From NCBI GenBank assembly GCA_965215385.1, contig OZ244059.1:2666001-2730000 (forward strand): 64,000 bases of DNA. The letters are read 5' to 3'. Every line of letters begins with the position of its first letter. Position 1 is the first letter of the stretch. The stretch comes from JAPORY01 sp965215385. GTDB lineage: Bacteria; Pseudomonadota; Alphaproteobacteria; Rhodobacterales; Rhodobacteraceae. The notes under the pieces were generated by a model. It did no database searches and was not told the origin of the DNA. It saw nothing but the letters and a program-made list of their open reading frames with translations. Shown here piece by piece: positions 35,997-45,212 of this stretch. Made by a program: the position numbers and the translations under genes.

Positions 35997-37331
35997 ATGC
36001 GGGTTCTGTATGAGTCGCAGCGTGCGATGCGAGAAATTCGCAACCAAGCCTTGCAGAGAGGCACGGTCGCGGTTCTTGATGTTGGCACGACAAAGATCGC
36101 GTGCTTAATTTTGAAATTTCAGGGTACTAAGCGTCAAAACGAAGATCCTGAGATGCGCTCGTTGGCCTTTCAATCAGATTTTCGCATTATTGGTGCGTCG
36201 ACGATCCAGTCGCGTGGCGTTGAAATGGGTGAAATTCGCTCAATGCGAGAGGCTGAGAGTGCGATTCGCAACGCCCTTCAAGGTGCGCAGCGGATGGCAA
36301 GGACACGGGTCGATCATGTGATCATCTGTTTTTCGGGCGCCGGGCAAAAATCTCATGGGCTTGGGGCGCAAATCAAGATTGAAGAGACCGTCGTTTCGGA
36401 ACAAGAGATCGGGCGCGTTCTTGCCACCTGTGATATGCCCGATGATAGTGATGGTTATGACGTTTTGCACGCGCAACCAGTCAATTTTACTCTCGATCAT
36501 CGTTCTGGCTTGACCGACCCACGTGGACTAGTCGGGCATATGCTCTCGGTCGACATGCATATGTTGACCGTCGACGGCACCCTTGTCCAGACACTCCTGA
36601 ATTGCATCAAGCGTTGTGATTTGGAAGTGGCGGGGCTGGCATCATCAGCCTATATGTCTGGAATTGCAGCCTTAGTGGAGGACGAGCAGGAACTTGGGGC
36701 TGCCTGTATCGATATGGGTGGTGGTACGACGTCGTTATCGGTGTTTATGAAGAAGCATATGATTTTTGCTGATTGTGTACCGATTGGCGGCAATAGCATT
36801 ACGAACGATATTTCGCTTGGGTTGAATATCGGTTTGGCGCAAGCGGAGCGTATCAAGGCGATTCATGGTGGCGTGCATATGACAGGTATCGATGATCGGG
36901 AGATTATTGATATCGGTACTGAGCCGGGGGATTGGAACAATTATCGACGCTCTGCGACGCGATCAGAACTGTTCGGAATTATGCGGCCGCGGGTGGAGGA
37001 GATTTTCGAAGAGGTGAAGGTCCGACTAGACGGTGCTGGATTTGATCATTTGCCGAGCCAACAGATTATATTGACGGGGGCTGGTAGCCAGGTGCCGGGG
37101 CTCGATTTAGTTGTTAGTCGGATATTGGGTTATCAAGTGCGGTTAGGACGGCCAATGAGGATTGCTGGACTACCGCAATCGGCTAACGGGCCGGGGTTTT
37201 CAGCCGTCATCGGACTCAGTTTATTTGCCGCCTGTCCGCAGGACGAATGGTGGGACTTTGGGATGCCGTCGGATCGGAATTCTCCGCTCAGTGTTACGCG
37301 CATGGTCAAGTGGCTTCGGGATAACTGGTAG
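35997..37331 (+). CDS. ftsA: Cell division protein FtsA
   Basis: Actin-like ATPase that tethers FtsZ to the membrane. Seen: 444 residues; phosphate-1 loop VAVLDVGTTKIACLIL; SHMA-type insertion domain 1C; phosphate-2 loop ACIDMGGGTTSLSVF; adenosine motif LTGAGSQVPGLD; and a C-terminal amphipathic end MVKWLRDNW that fits the membrane-targeting helix. ATG 35997 follows ftsQ closely. Usual length for alphaproteobacteria. Confidence 0.95.
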   Translation: MRVLYESQRAMREIRNQALQRGTVAVLDVGTTKIACLILKFQGTKRQNEDPEMRSLAFQSDFRIIGASTIQSRGVEMGEIRSMREAESAIRNALQGAQRMARTRVDHVIICFSGAGQKSHGLGAQIKIEETVVSEQEIGRVLATCDMPDDSDGYDVLHAQPVNFTLDHRSGLTDPRGLVGHMLSVDMHMLTVDGTLVQTLLNCIKRCDLEVAGLASSAYMSGIAALVEDEQELGAACIDMGGGTTSLSVFMKKHMIFADCVPIGGNSITNDISLGLNIGLAQAERIKAIHGGVHMTGIDDREIIDIGTEPGDWNNYRRSATRSELFGIMRPRVEEIFEEVKVRLDGAGFDHLPSQQIILTGAGSQVPGLDLVVSRILGYQVRLGRPMRIAGLPQSANGPGFSAVIGLSLFAACPQDEWWDFGMPSDRNSPLSVTRMVKWLRDNW

Positions 37332-37724
37332 GCGGGTCGCTGCGCGATGCCGTTTGAGGGATAGCGAAAGGATGAGGCAATAGTGGAATTAGGGGAGAGA
37401 TTATGTGGGAAATTCAGTGAACGATAAAGATATAGCTGCCGCTCATCGCTCAAGATCGTGCCTAAGTTTTCGGATAAAAAAGTGAAATTTAGCGAGATGG
37501 GCGTGAATCAGGGTTAATCCAAGATTTATGACGCGTCAGTTCTAGCACTGAGGTAGCAAAAAAAGTCGAAATAGGACAAAAGTAGCTAAATTGGGTAAAA
37601 AAGACGCATTTATGTAGCATATTTCGAAGAATCGACGTTTTCTTGTGACGAACTGCGAAGCTTGTGATATGTGAAGAATGCTTGGAGTGAATTTTTCTAG
37701 AACGAAAGAGAACGGAACTGTGAC
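37332..37724. promoter_or_regulatory. ftsA-ftsZ intergenic region with possible CtrA-like box
   Basis: 393 bases, AT-rich, probably carrying an ftsZ promoter of its own. TTAA-N7-TTTA at 37514-37528 is one base away from the CtrA full site TTAA-N7-TTAA, which controls ftsZ in Caulobacter. Two GANTC (CcrM) sites occur, at 37505-37509 and near 37629. A single near-match in AT-rich DNA is weak evidence. Confidence 0.35.
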
Positions 37725-39305
37725 ATGACATTGACACTTTCAGTCCCGGAGCAGGACGGACTCAGGCCAAGACTCACCGTGTTTGGCGTTGGAGGGGCCG
37801 GGGGAAACGCCGTCAACAACATGATTGATAAGTCGCTTGAGGGGGTTGAATTTGTTTCGGCCAATACCGACGCCCAGGCACTACAGCAGTCTTTGGCAAA
37901 ATCCAAGATACAGTTGGGTGTTGCATTAACCGAAGGTTTGGGCGCTGGGACATCTGCTGATGTGGGTGCCAGTGCTGCCGAGGAGAGTCTTGACGAAATC
38001 GTTGAGCACTTAGTTGGCAGCCACATGTGCTTTATTGCCGCGGGAATGGGTGGCGGCACTGGTAGCGGTGCGAGTCCGATCATTGCACAGGCGGCGCGTA
38101 AGTTGGGTATCTTGACCGTTGGAGTGGTGACAAAACCCTTTGAGTTTGAGGGAGTCAGGCGCATGCGGCAGGCCGAAGCGGGCGTAATGGCCTTACAGCA
38201 GCATGTCGATACGCTGATCATTATTCCAAATCAGAATTTATTTCGGATTGCGAATGAGAAGACCGCCTTTACCGAGGCGTTCTCGATGGCGGATGATGTG
38301 TTGTATCAGGGCGTAAAGGGGGTCACCGATCTTATGGTTCGACCTGGGTTAATTAATCTCGACTTTGCCGATGTGCGGGCGGTTATGGACGAGATGGGCA
38401 AGGCAATGATGGGCACGGGTGAGGCGGAAGGCGATGACCGCGCGATCAAGGCCGCTGAGCGGGCTATTGCAAATCCGTTGTTGGATGAAATTTCATTGCA
38501 AGGTGCGAAGGGGGTATTGATCAACTTGACTGGCTCGCATGATATGAAATTGTTTGAGGCTGATGAAGCAGCGAATCGCATTCGCAAGGAAGTTGATCAG
38601 AATGCCAATATTGTTGTGGGTACAACGCTTGATGCCTCAATGGAGGGGCGCATTCGTGTGAGTGTTGTCGCGACGGGTATTGACGCTGAAGACCTGGTTG
38701 AGTCGCCCCGTCAGTTGAGGGAGTTTGAACACGAGTCTGAATCTGCGAATGAGAGCGTTTCGACTGATGCTGATGGTACCTGGGGAAGTGCGAGGCTTGA
38801 GGCAGTTCCGAGCACTGATACCGAATGGGAATCAGCAGAGTCTGAGGATAACAATGGGCCGGGAAATTTTCCATCGCCGATTGGTGACGACTTGAACGAT
38901 GGTCGGCCGGTGGTGGGGGTTTCGCGTTTTGGTCAAGAGCCGAGCCTAGAGCCGTTACCTGATCGTGAGCCGAGTGTTGCGGCGGCGGCAGCGTCACCGC
39001 CGATTGGGGGCGCATTATCTGCGGACCAACTTGATCGCTTGCAACTCGCGGCTCGAGGGCGGGGCTCGGAAGAACCAACGTCGATTTCGGCCGCACCGGT
39101 AGCGGCACCTAAGGAGCGAAAGCGGGGCTTTCGGATAAATTCATTAATTAGCAAGATGATGGGTGATGCTCCCGACACGCTCGATAACGAACCTATTGCT
39201 GAGCGAACTGGCTCTGGAACGATTCCGAGCGACTCCAGCCCCACCTTGGACGATGATCAGAGTCGGATTGAGATACCGGCCTTCTTGCGGCGTCAGGCGA
39301 ACTGA
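37725..39305 (+). CDS. ftsZ: Cell division GTPase FtsZ
   Basis: Tubulin-like GTPase forming the Z ring. Seen: 526 residues; GVGGAGGNAVNNM at 21-33; tubulin signature GGGTGSG at 109-115; T7 loop NLDFADVRAVM; a long acidic, low-complexity linker (about 325-510); and the conserved C-terminal peptide IPAFLRRQAN, which binds FtsA and other partners. The extra length over E. coli FtsZ (383) is all linker, as in other alphaproteobacteria. Normally lpxC would follow; here an insertion of 7.3 kb intervenes. Confidence 0.97.
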   Translation: MTLTLSVPEQDGLRPRLTVFGVGGAGGNAVNNMIDKSLEGVEFVSANTDAQALQQSLAKSKIQLGVALTEGLGAGTSADVGASAAEESLDEIVEHLVGSHMCFIAAGMGGGTGSGASPIIAQAARKLGILTVGVVTKPFEFEGVRRMRQAEAGVMALQQHVDTLIIIPNQNLFRIANEKTAFTEAFSMADDVLYQGVKGVTDLMVRPGLINLDFADVRAVMDEMGKAMMGTGEAEGDDRAIKAAERAIANPLLDEISLQGAKGVLINLTGSHDMKLFEADEAANRIRKEVDQNANIVVGTTLDASMEGRIRVSVVATGIDAEDLVESPRQLREFEHESESANESVSTDADGTWGSARLEAVPSTDTEWESAESEDNNGPGNFPSPIGDDLNDGRPVVGVSRFGQEPSLEPLPDREPSVAAAAASPPIGGALSADQLDRLQLAARGRGSEEPTSISAAPVAAPKERKRGFRINSLISKMMGDAPDTLDNEPIAERTGSGTIPSDSSPTLDDDQSRIEIPAFLRRQAN

Positions 39306-39744
39306 TTCGAATACGACGTCTGGAAAAATTCGCTGCAGTGTCTGACACCGACGAAATTCGTCACTGAGAGGACGATAGGGCAGAGGATTTAGAGACTTGC
39401 CCAAGAACCGGAAAATTCTCGGCGAACGACTTGATAATTCCGAGTACTTGATACGGTTATTTAGGCGTTGTACTGACTAAGTCGTAGGATGCAGCACTTG
39501 CGATGACCGGGGCGAGGTACCTCCCCCCTAAAATCTCTCGCTGCAACCGTTAGTGTGGATGCGCCCTGCAACAATCCGTCGCCTTGAAGCATGCTTCGGC
39601 AAAGGCCTTGCCTTTAGAAAGCGTCCGTTCAATTCTGAAGTGCAACACTACGGTTTTGTGGTTTAGAGGGTCGTGGCTCACAGGTGTTATATTGGGGTCA
39701 GGAGTTGGTATGAATCTCTGAAGATTTTTATTAAGGAGATTCCG
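39306..39744. other. Junction between ftsZ and the IS30 element
   Basis: About 440 bases after ftsZ. I see no gene. The left inverted repeat of the IS30 element should lie here, but I could not pair it with a right end by eye. Confidence 0.3.
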
Positions 39745-40701
39745 ATGCCAAACGGCTACCACCACCTGACCGACGCCGATCGATGCCAAATTCACGCCTT
39801 GAAGGCAAGCGGGTATTCGCTGCGTGCCATCGTCCGCGAAATGAACCGCAACCCGGCGACGATTTCACGGGAACTTCGTCGTAACAGTGGTGAACGGGGG
39901 TACCGTCACAAGCAAGCGGAACAAAGGGCGCGAGAGCGTCGCCGTGCGGCGTCGTCGCGGCCTTGGAAGCTGACGGCGGAACTTTGGTCTCTGATTGAAG
40001 GCCTCTTGGTTTTGGCCTGGAGTCCGGAGCCGATAGCGGGTCGTTTGCGTCGCGACGAGGTAGTTTCGGTGAGTGCCGAGTGGATCTATCAGTATATTCG
40101 GGCGGATCGGCAGCGCGGCGGGGTATTATGGCGATCGTTACGCCGTCGGGGCAAGAAGCCGAATGTGACGGCGGGCTGGGATCGCGGGCGTGGCTGCCTT
40201 CCGAACCGGGTGGACATCTCCGAGCGCCCGGAGTGCGTTGCGGCCAAGTCGCGGGTTGGAGACTGGGAGGTGGATACCGTGATTGGCAAGGGGCACCGAG
40301 GGGCGCTGGTCACGCTGGTGGATCGGATGTCGAAACTCGTGTTAATCCAGAAGGTTCGTCGCAAAACGGCGGTAGCGGTTGGTGAGGACATTAGCACCCG
40401 ACTGGCACCGTATCCGGTGCACACCCTTACCGCCGACAACGGCAAGGAATTTGCCCGTCATGAAACAAGGGCTCGAACCTTATCCGCGTCGTTCTGCTTT
40501 GCCCGTCCCTATGCGTCTTGGGAACGTGGTTGAAACGAACATACGAATGGCTTGATCCGCGGCTATTTTCCGAAGGGCACCGATTTCCAGGCGGTGACGG
40601 CGGCGGCGGTGCAGCGCGTGCCGGAGGCTTTAAACACGCGCCCACGCCAGGTCTTGGGGTATCGCACCCCGCAGGAGGTGATGGCCGCGGCCAGGGCCTG
40701 A
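39745..40701 (+). pseudogene. IS30-family transposase with stop before the catalytic Glu
   Basis: ATG 39745 has AAGGAG (39733-39738) six bases upstream. The N-terminal helix-turn-helix (IHALKASGYSLRAIVREMNR, then NPATISRELRRN) and the DDE domain (VGDWEVDTVIGKGHRGALV, LTADNGKEFARHE) are those of IS30 transposases. The frame ends at TGA 40531-40533, but the same frame continues NEHTNGLIRGYFPKGTDF and ends LGYRTPQEVMAAARA at TGA 40699-40701. The premature stop is two codons before the Glu that completes DD(33)E, so the truncated product cannot be catalytic. Everything else looks intact, which points to a recent lesion. The full form would be 318 codons. Confidence 0.88.
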
Positions 40702-41322
40702 ACGCTCATACTCGTCGCAAAATGGCGACCGCATAATAATCGACTTGATCATCGGCTACTGGGAAAAAAGTCTTCTCTCGGTCTGCCAATCCGTCACGGG
40801 TTTGCGGTCAGAACACGGGGCACAATTGGGTAATCCCGGTTCCTGATGGCCAAAAAGAACGGACGCGGGCACCTGCGGAGTGTCGAAAGGGTATGGGTCC
40901 GCCGGCCGCCGCGAACAAGCCTGGCCCTATTCCCGGTTCCAGTCGGCATCGGGGTATCTGCCGCTGCTTCGTATCGTGTCGCCGAAGCGCGCCGATCGGT
41001 GCCCGACAGATCAAGACGGAAAGGCGGCTGCCGCCCCCTTCACCCCCGGCATTATCGACGGTGTTCAGTCGCGTAACGACGAGCCGTCGACATGAGCAGC
41101 CGCGGTGCCGGTGCCAAGATCGGATTTCACTTTACTTGCGCTTGACCCGAGACTGATCTAAAGTCCCGGTTAGAGATTGCGACCGCTGTTGACCACTGAC
41201 AACACAGCGAACCATTCTTGATAACCCCGGCGTCTGCTCACCAGTTCAGAAGAACACTAAAGGCGGGTGAAAAAATGCCTATTGTTGCACCTCAGTGTTG
41301 AATCGGTGAAGGGAAAAAGATC
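40702..41322. other. Intergenic region before the restriction-modification locus
   Basis: About 620 bases. 40830-41120 is GC-rich and 41200-41322 nearer the local average. Several short overlapping open frames exist, but none is convincing. The promoter for the RM genes should lie at the right end. Confidence 0.3.
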
Positions 41323-43374
41323 GTGACGCAATTAGAAATGAAGTTTCACGACGGCACAAGTTTTAACGAGGAACTTGCCCGCATTCGAAAAGAAGCACGA
41401 GACCAAAGAGAATTAGGCGACTGGTTTGAACAACTCTGCGTCGCTATGATCACACATCCTGATAGCGGGTATGATGTAAAACAGGCTTACAAATGGAGAG
41501 ATTGGCCAGATCGCGAACGGTTGGTAAGAGGGAATGCGACTGACCTTGGCGTAGACATCGTTGCCATCGACAACGACGACCGAAGGATCGCTATCCAGTG
41601 TAAGTGCTATGATGAAAATCGACTGGTCCGTAAAGCGGACATCCACAAATTCTTAAGTGAGTCTTCGCGAAAGGAAAAAGATTCAAACAAAGAACTGTTT
41701 GATCGACGTTGGATTATGTCAACTACTGGATTGAATCGAAATGCACACGAGACCCTGAAAAATATATTGCCGCTGACTTCGCATATTGATTTTAATCGCG
41801 AATCTCACCTCAAACTCGAAAAACCCGAAACCATTCGGCCAGTTCGTGATCCTTGGCCACAGCAGCACGAAGCCATTAATCAATGTCTGAAGGGTCTGAG
41901 AGGTAATGATCGCGGTCGGCTAATTATGGCCTGCGGGACTGGAAAGACATTTGTTTCTCTACGACTGGCCGAAAAATGGGTTGAAGACGGCGGACTAATT
42001 CTGTTCGCAGCACCGTCTATTGCCCTCGTAACACAATCACGGCGGGAATGGTTGCGCCACACGGTCAGAGCCCTATCATCCATTGTCGTTTGCTCTGACG
42101 CAGGGGCTGGTGGTCGCGGCGAAGATATGCGCGTTTCCGAATTGGAGTGCCCAGTTTCAACCGATCCTCTTGTCTTGAAATCTGTCATGGAGCGTGCCGA
42201 GAAGACAAGAGTCATTTTTACCACTTATCAATCACTTTCAAAAGTCATAGAGGCTCAGTCACTAGGAGCACCGGACTTTGACCTCGCTTTCGCAGATGAA
42301 GCTCATAGAACCACTGGTTTGGTGAGAGAGAAGCAAGTGAATTTCCAATGTTTTCATGGTTTGAATGGCGAAGGCTTACGCGCTGATCGACGCATCTATA
42401 TGACGGCGACACCTCGAATTTATAAGGAAAAATCAAAAGGAAAAGCCACTGAAATTGGGAAACAAGTCATCGATATGAACGATCTGGAAGTATATGGTCC
42501 CGAATTCTATCGTCTGCGCTTTAAGGCTGCTGTCGATGCGGGGATGTTGGTTGATTACAAGGTCATCGTTATTGGAATGGATCCTGCGAAAATCAGTGCC
42601 GCCATGCGCAACAGATTGTTGAGCAAAGATTTTTCTCCCGCCAAGATTACGGATCAAGAGATTATGCGCATGTTTGGCACACGCCTCGCAGTTAGCAATC
42701 GCCGAGTATACGATGTGGATCGATCCGATGATGAGGAATATCTCTACAAACCCCTTCCTCGAACGCTGGCCTTTGCATCGACAATTAACCGATCAAAATG
42801 GTATCAAAAGGCGTTTAATGAGCCGAAAACAAAGGAATGGACGAGTAAGGCTATCGGTCCAGAAAACGCTTTGAATTTCAAAGCTCAACATATTGATGGA
42901 AAAGCGTCCGCTAGTGAACGAATAAGGCAGATCAACGCTTTGCGCGAGGCATCCGAAAAAATGCCGATGTTATTGTCGAATTGCAAACTGTTTACTGAGG
43001 GTGTGGATGTCCCGACATTAGATGCCGTAGCTTTCTTGGACGCTAAATCTAGTCAGATTGATATCGTTCAGGCGGTGGGGCGCGTGATGCGAAAGGCCAA
43101 CGGCAAAAATCGGGGATTCATAATTGTCCCTGTGATCGTTGATCCTGGGGAAAACTTGGCGGAAGCTCTCATCCGAGACGGAAGGGAATTCAAAGTTGTG
43201 GGGCAGGTTTTGCGGGCTTTGCAGTCCCACGACGAGCGCCTCACGGATAGTATTGCCAACATGATTCAGTTTGTTGATCCGATATTCCCCCCCCCCCCAA
43301 CGATATCGAAAACGATTCCGCGCAGTTCCAATTTGCATCGGAACCGCTTGATGCTGGAATATACGCACGGCTAG
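41323..43374 (+). CDS. Type ISP-like restriction enzyme: Mrr-type nuclease and DEAH helicase part
   Basis: N-terminal two domains of a single-chain (Type ISP/LlaGI-like) restriction-modification enzyme. Residues about 30-165 are a PD-(D/E)XK/Mrr-type nuclease with D78 in DLGVDIVAID and Q92-x-K94 in IAIQCKCY. The SF2 helicase has Walker A ACGTGKT (203-209), DEAH (325-328), YMTATPRIY (motif III), and QAVGRVMRK near residue 582 (motif VI). Normally the chain runs on into a coupler, methylase and target-recognition domain. Here it leaves the frame at a C12 run (43287-43298), adds 24 unrelated residues and stops at 43374. With 10 or 13 C it would read ...PPPNDIENDSAQF straight into the methylase. 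Either it is phase-variable and now OFF, or the tract is mis-sequenced. Confidence 0.85.
   Translation: MTQLEMKFHDGTSFNEELARIRKEARDQRELGDWFEQLCVAMITHPDSGYDVKQAYKWRDWPDRERLVRGNATDLGVDIVAIDNDDRRIAIQCKCYDENRLVRKADIHKFLSESSRKEKDSNKELFDRRWIMSTTGLNRNAHETLKNILPLTSHIDFNRESHLKLEKPETIRPVRDPWPQQHEAINQCLKGLRGNDRGRLIMACGTGKTFVSLRLAEKWVEDGGLILFAAPSIALVTQSRREWLRHTVRALSSIVVCSDAGAGGRGEDMRVSELECPVSTDPLVLKSVMERAEKTRVIFTTYQSLSKVIEAQSLGAPDFDLAFADEAHRTTGLVREKQVNFQCFHGLNGEGLRADRRIYMTATPRIYKEKSKGKATEIGKQVIDMNDLEVYGPEFYRLRFKAAVDAGMLVDYKVIVIGMDPAKISAAMRNRLLSKDFSPAKITDQEIMRMFGTRLAVSNRRVYDVDRSDDEEYLYKPLPRTLAFASTINRSKWYQKAFNEPKTKEWTSKAIGPENALNFKAQHIDGKASASERIRQINALREASEKMPMLLSNCKLFTEGVDVPTLDAVAFLDAKSSQIDIVQAVGRVMRKANGKNRGFIIVPVIVDPGENLAEALIRDGREFKVVGQVLRALQSHDERLTDSIANMIQFVDPIFPPPPTISKTIPRSSNLHRNRLMLEYTHG
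43287..43298 (+). repeat. C12 homopolymer at the helicase-methylase junction
   Basis: Twelve consecutive C inside the coding sequence, translated as F-P-P-P-P. The codons after it fit the upstream frame only if the tract has 10 or 13 C: the frame downstream (43299 onward: NDIENDSAQFQFASEPLDAG) is open and protein-like right up to the methylase. Mononucleotide G/C tracts of this length are classic slipped-strand switches in restriction-modification genes of other bacteria. Confidence 0.9.
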
Positions 43375-43409
43375 TTGCAAACTCCGGTCTCCGACCTCTT
43401 GCGGCAAAT

Positions 43410-45212
43410 GTGGCAGATGAGATTGCCTATACTGTGAAAACGGCGGGCTCTACTTTTTTGACGCAAGTATCTGCCGAGCCTCTAGCCGAAGCGCTCGGAC
43501 GCAGTTTGCCGGAAACTGAAAAGGAAGAACACGAAGTCTGCACTACGGCCGCATTGGTATTGGCCAATGGATGTCTTCTCCACCGCCGTTTGCGTAATGA
43601 GCCTGATATCCTTCCTGATCTGACCGCGTTGGAAGATATTCTGTTACAAAAGGTTCCGGCCCGCGATCTAGCATCGGCGTGGTCAGTAGTATTGAAGAAG
43701 GATTACCGTCCAGTCTTTGAACCGGCACACGCTGTCGCCGCAGTGATTGAAGAATGGGACAGTCCGCCGACAACCCGAGCAGTCAAGTCCATTATAGAAG
43801 TCTCCAAGAATCAAGCAGACAAGTTAAGTGATCTTGGTTACGACTACGCCGGTCCGCTGTATCACAAGATTCTGGCATCGGCTAAGAGTGATGGTGCGTT
43901 TTATACGAAGAATACATCGGCTCTCTTGCTAGCTGGATTGGCTTTGCCGGAGCCAAATAATCCAATTTGGACTGATCCCCAACGGGCGCGAAATCTCAAA
44001 ATTGTTGATCCAGCTTGTGGGACAGGTACGCTCCTCATTGCAGCACTTCAAACGATAAAGAGTCGATTGAATGATGTATCTGGGAGTGATGGCCGCGACG
44101 CTCATCGTCACTATGTCGAAGAGGGGATCTACGGGTTTGATATCAATCCACAAGCCGTGCAAATGGCAGCGTCGAATCTCACATTTGGCGCAACGTCCGT
44201 CGATTTTCGAAAAATGAATTTATATACTTTGCCCCACGGCGTTAATGACAAGGGTGAGGCAAAGGCGGGGGCGCTAGAGTTTCTAGGATACGCAAATCCC
44301 GACCTGTTCTTTCGCGCTGAGAAACAAATTCTGGGGCATCAGATTGAGAGCGGCGACAATGTTGCCTTGCCAGAAAGTGGATTTGATCTTGTGATTATGA
44401 ACCCGCCGTTCAGCAACAATCAGGCTAGATCAACGAAGTTTTCACCAAGTGACAAAAGGGCCATGCAACTGCACGAATTGGCACTCGCGGAAACGGTGCG
44501 TGCTAGGAACGGGGACCTTGTTCGCGGTGCAATAAGCAGCAATTCTATCGGATCCTTTTTTCCCGTAATTGCAGATAACCTACTTTCGACCAATAAAAAT
44601 GCCACGATTGCTGAGTTGCTTCCGATTGCGGGTTGCACTGGAGCAGGTAGTGCTGCCAAGAGACGCTATCTTGCCAAGCATTTCCACATTGAGAGGCTTG
44701 TGGTTTGCCACGTCAATTGTGCCGATGGACACTCGTCGGCAAAAGTTGGATTTTCGTCGAACGAGGCGCAATTCGAGTGCCTTATGATAGCTCGTCGTCG
44801 AAACCTGAATGACTTCTCGCCAGATACTGATGTTGTCGTTCTGCATCGCTTGCCACAGAACACGGAGGAAGTTACAAATTTGTTAGGTACGATTTTTCAG
44901 GCGGGACAAATTGATCCGCACTGGGGCAAACGCCACAGCATTGCGCGGGAGAAGATTATTGAAGGCGATTGGTCGGCGGTCCAGTGGTATGATGCAAGTA
45001 TGATTGAAGCTGTAAAAACAATCGACACGCTTCCTAATCTCCAAGAAATTGGGGGGGGGGGGGGGGGCTCAAGGCGCCGTCCGGCAAAGACATGTGGAGT
45101 GCCTTCCCCTTGGTCCGGCACCGCGAAGAATTGTAGACGCATTTATAGTGGAGCATTAGGTCCGGGGCCACAACGCATGAATGATGCGTTTGGAAAGGTG
45201 ACAAACAAGTGA
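43410..45212 (+). CDS. Type ISP-like RM enzyme: N6-adenine methylase part
   Basis: The coding frame is open from at least 43299; 43410 is only the first GTG and has no ribosome-binding site, so in the present state this part may be poorly translated. It begins with a helical coupler region. Motif X is GAFYTKNTSALLLAG, the SAM motif I is DPACGTGT (200-207 counted from 43410), and the catalytic motif IV is NPPF (331-334), the gamma-type N6-adenine methylase set. The last 60 codons, after the G17 run (45051-45067), read GGSRRRPAKTCGVPSPW and then ALGPGPQRMNDAFGKVTNK; only the latter looks natural. The stop at 45210-45212 overlaps the GTG of the next frame by four bases. Confidence 0.8.
   Translation: MADEIAYTVKTAGSTFLTQVSAEPLAEALGRSLPETEKEEHEVCTTAALVLANGCLLHRRLRNEPDILPDLTALEDILLQKVPARDLASAWSVVLKKDYRPVFEPAHAVAAVIEEWDSPPTTRAVKSIIEVSKNQADKLSDLGYDYAGPLYHKILASAKSDGAFYTKNTSALLLAGLALPEPNNPIWTDPQRARNLKIVDPACGTGTLLIAALQTIKSRLNDVSGSDGRDAHRHYVEEGIYGFDINPQAVQMAASNLTFGATSVDFRKMNLYTLPHGVNDKGEAKAGALEFLGYANPDLFFRAEKQILGHQIESGDNVALPESGFDLVIMNPPFSNNQARSTKFSPSDKRAMQLHELALAETVRARNGDLVRGAISSNSIGSFFPVIADNLLSTNKNATIAELLPIAGCTGAGSAAKRRYLAKHFHIERLVVCHVNCADGHSSAKVGFSSNEAQFECLMIARRRNLNDFSPDTDVVVLHRLPQNTEEVTNLLGTIFQAGQIDPHWGKRHSIAREKIIEGDWSAVQWYDASMIEAVKTIDTLPNLQEIGGGGGGSRRRPAKTCGVPSPWSGTAKNCRRIYSGALGPGPQRMNDAFGKVTNK
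45051..45067 (+). repeat. G17 homopolymer before the specificity region
   Basis: Seventeen consecutive G. In the current frame they encode a Gly run. In the frame that also reads the next open frame (45209), the sequence just after the tract gives LKAPSGKDMWSAFPLVRHR and then EEL, which is protein-like, before a TAG at 45134-45136. Its length makes it highly mutable and also hard to sequence or assemble correctly. Confidence 0.9.

Noticed and set aside
40846..41156. Overlapping plus-strand frames before the RM locus
   Set aside because: Three frames overlap in a GC-rich patch, none with family features or a start signal.
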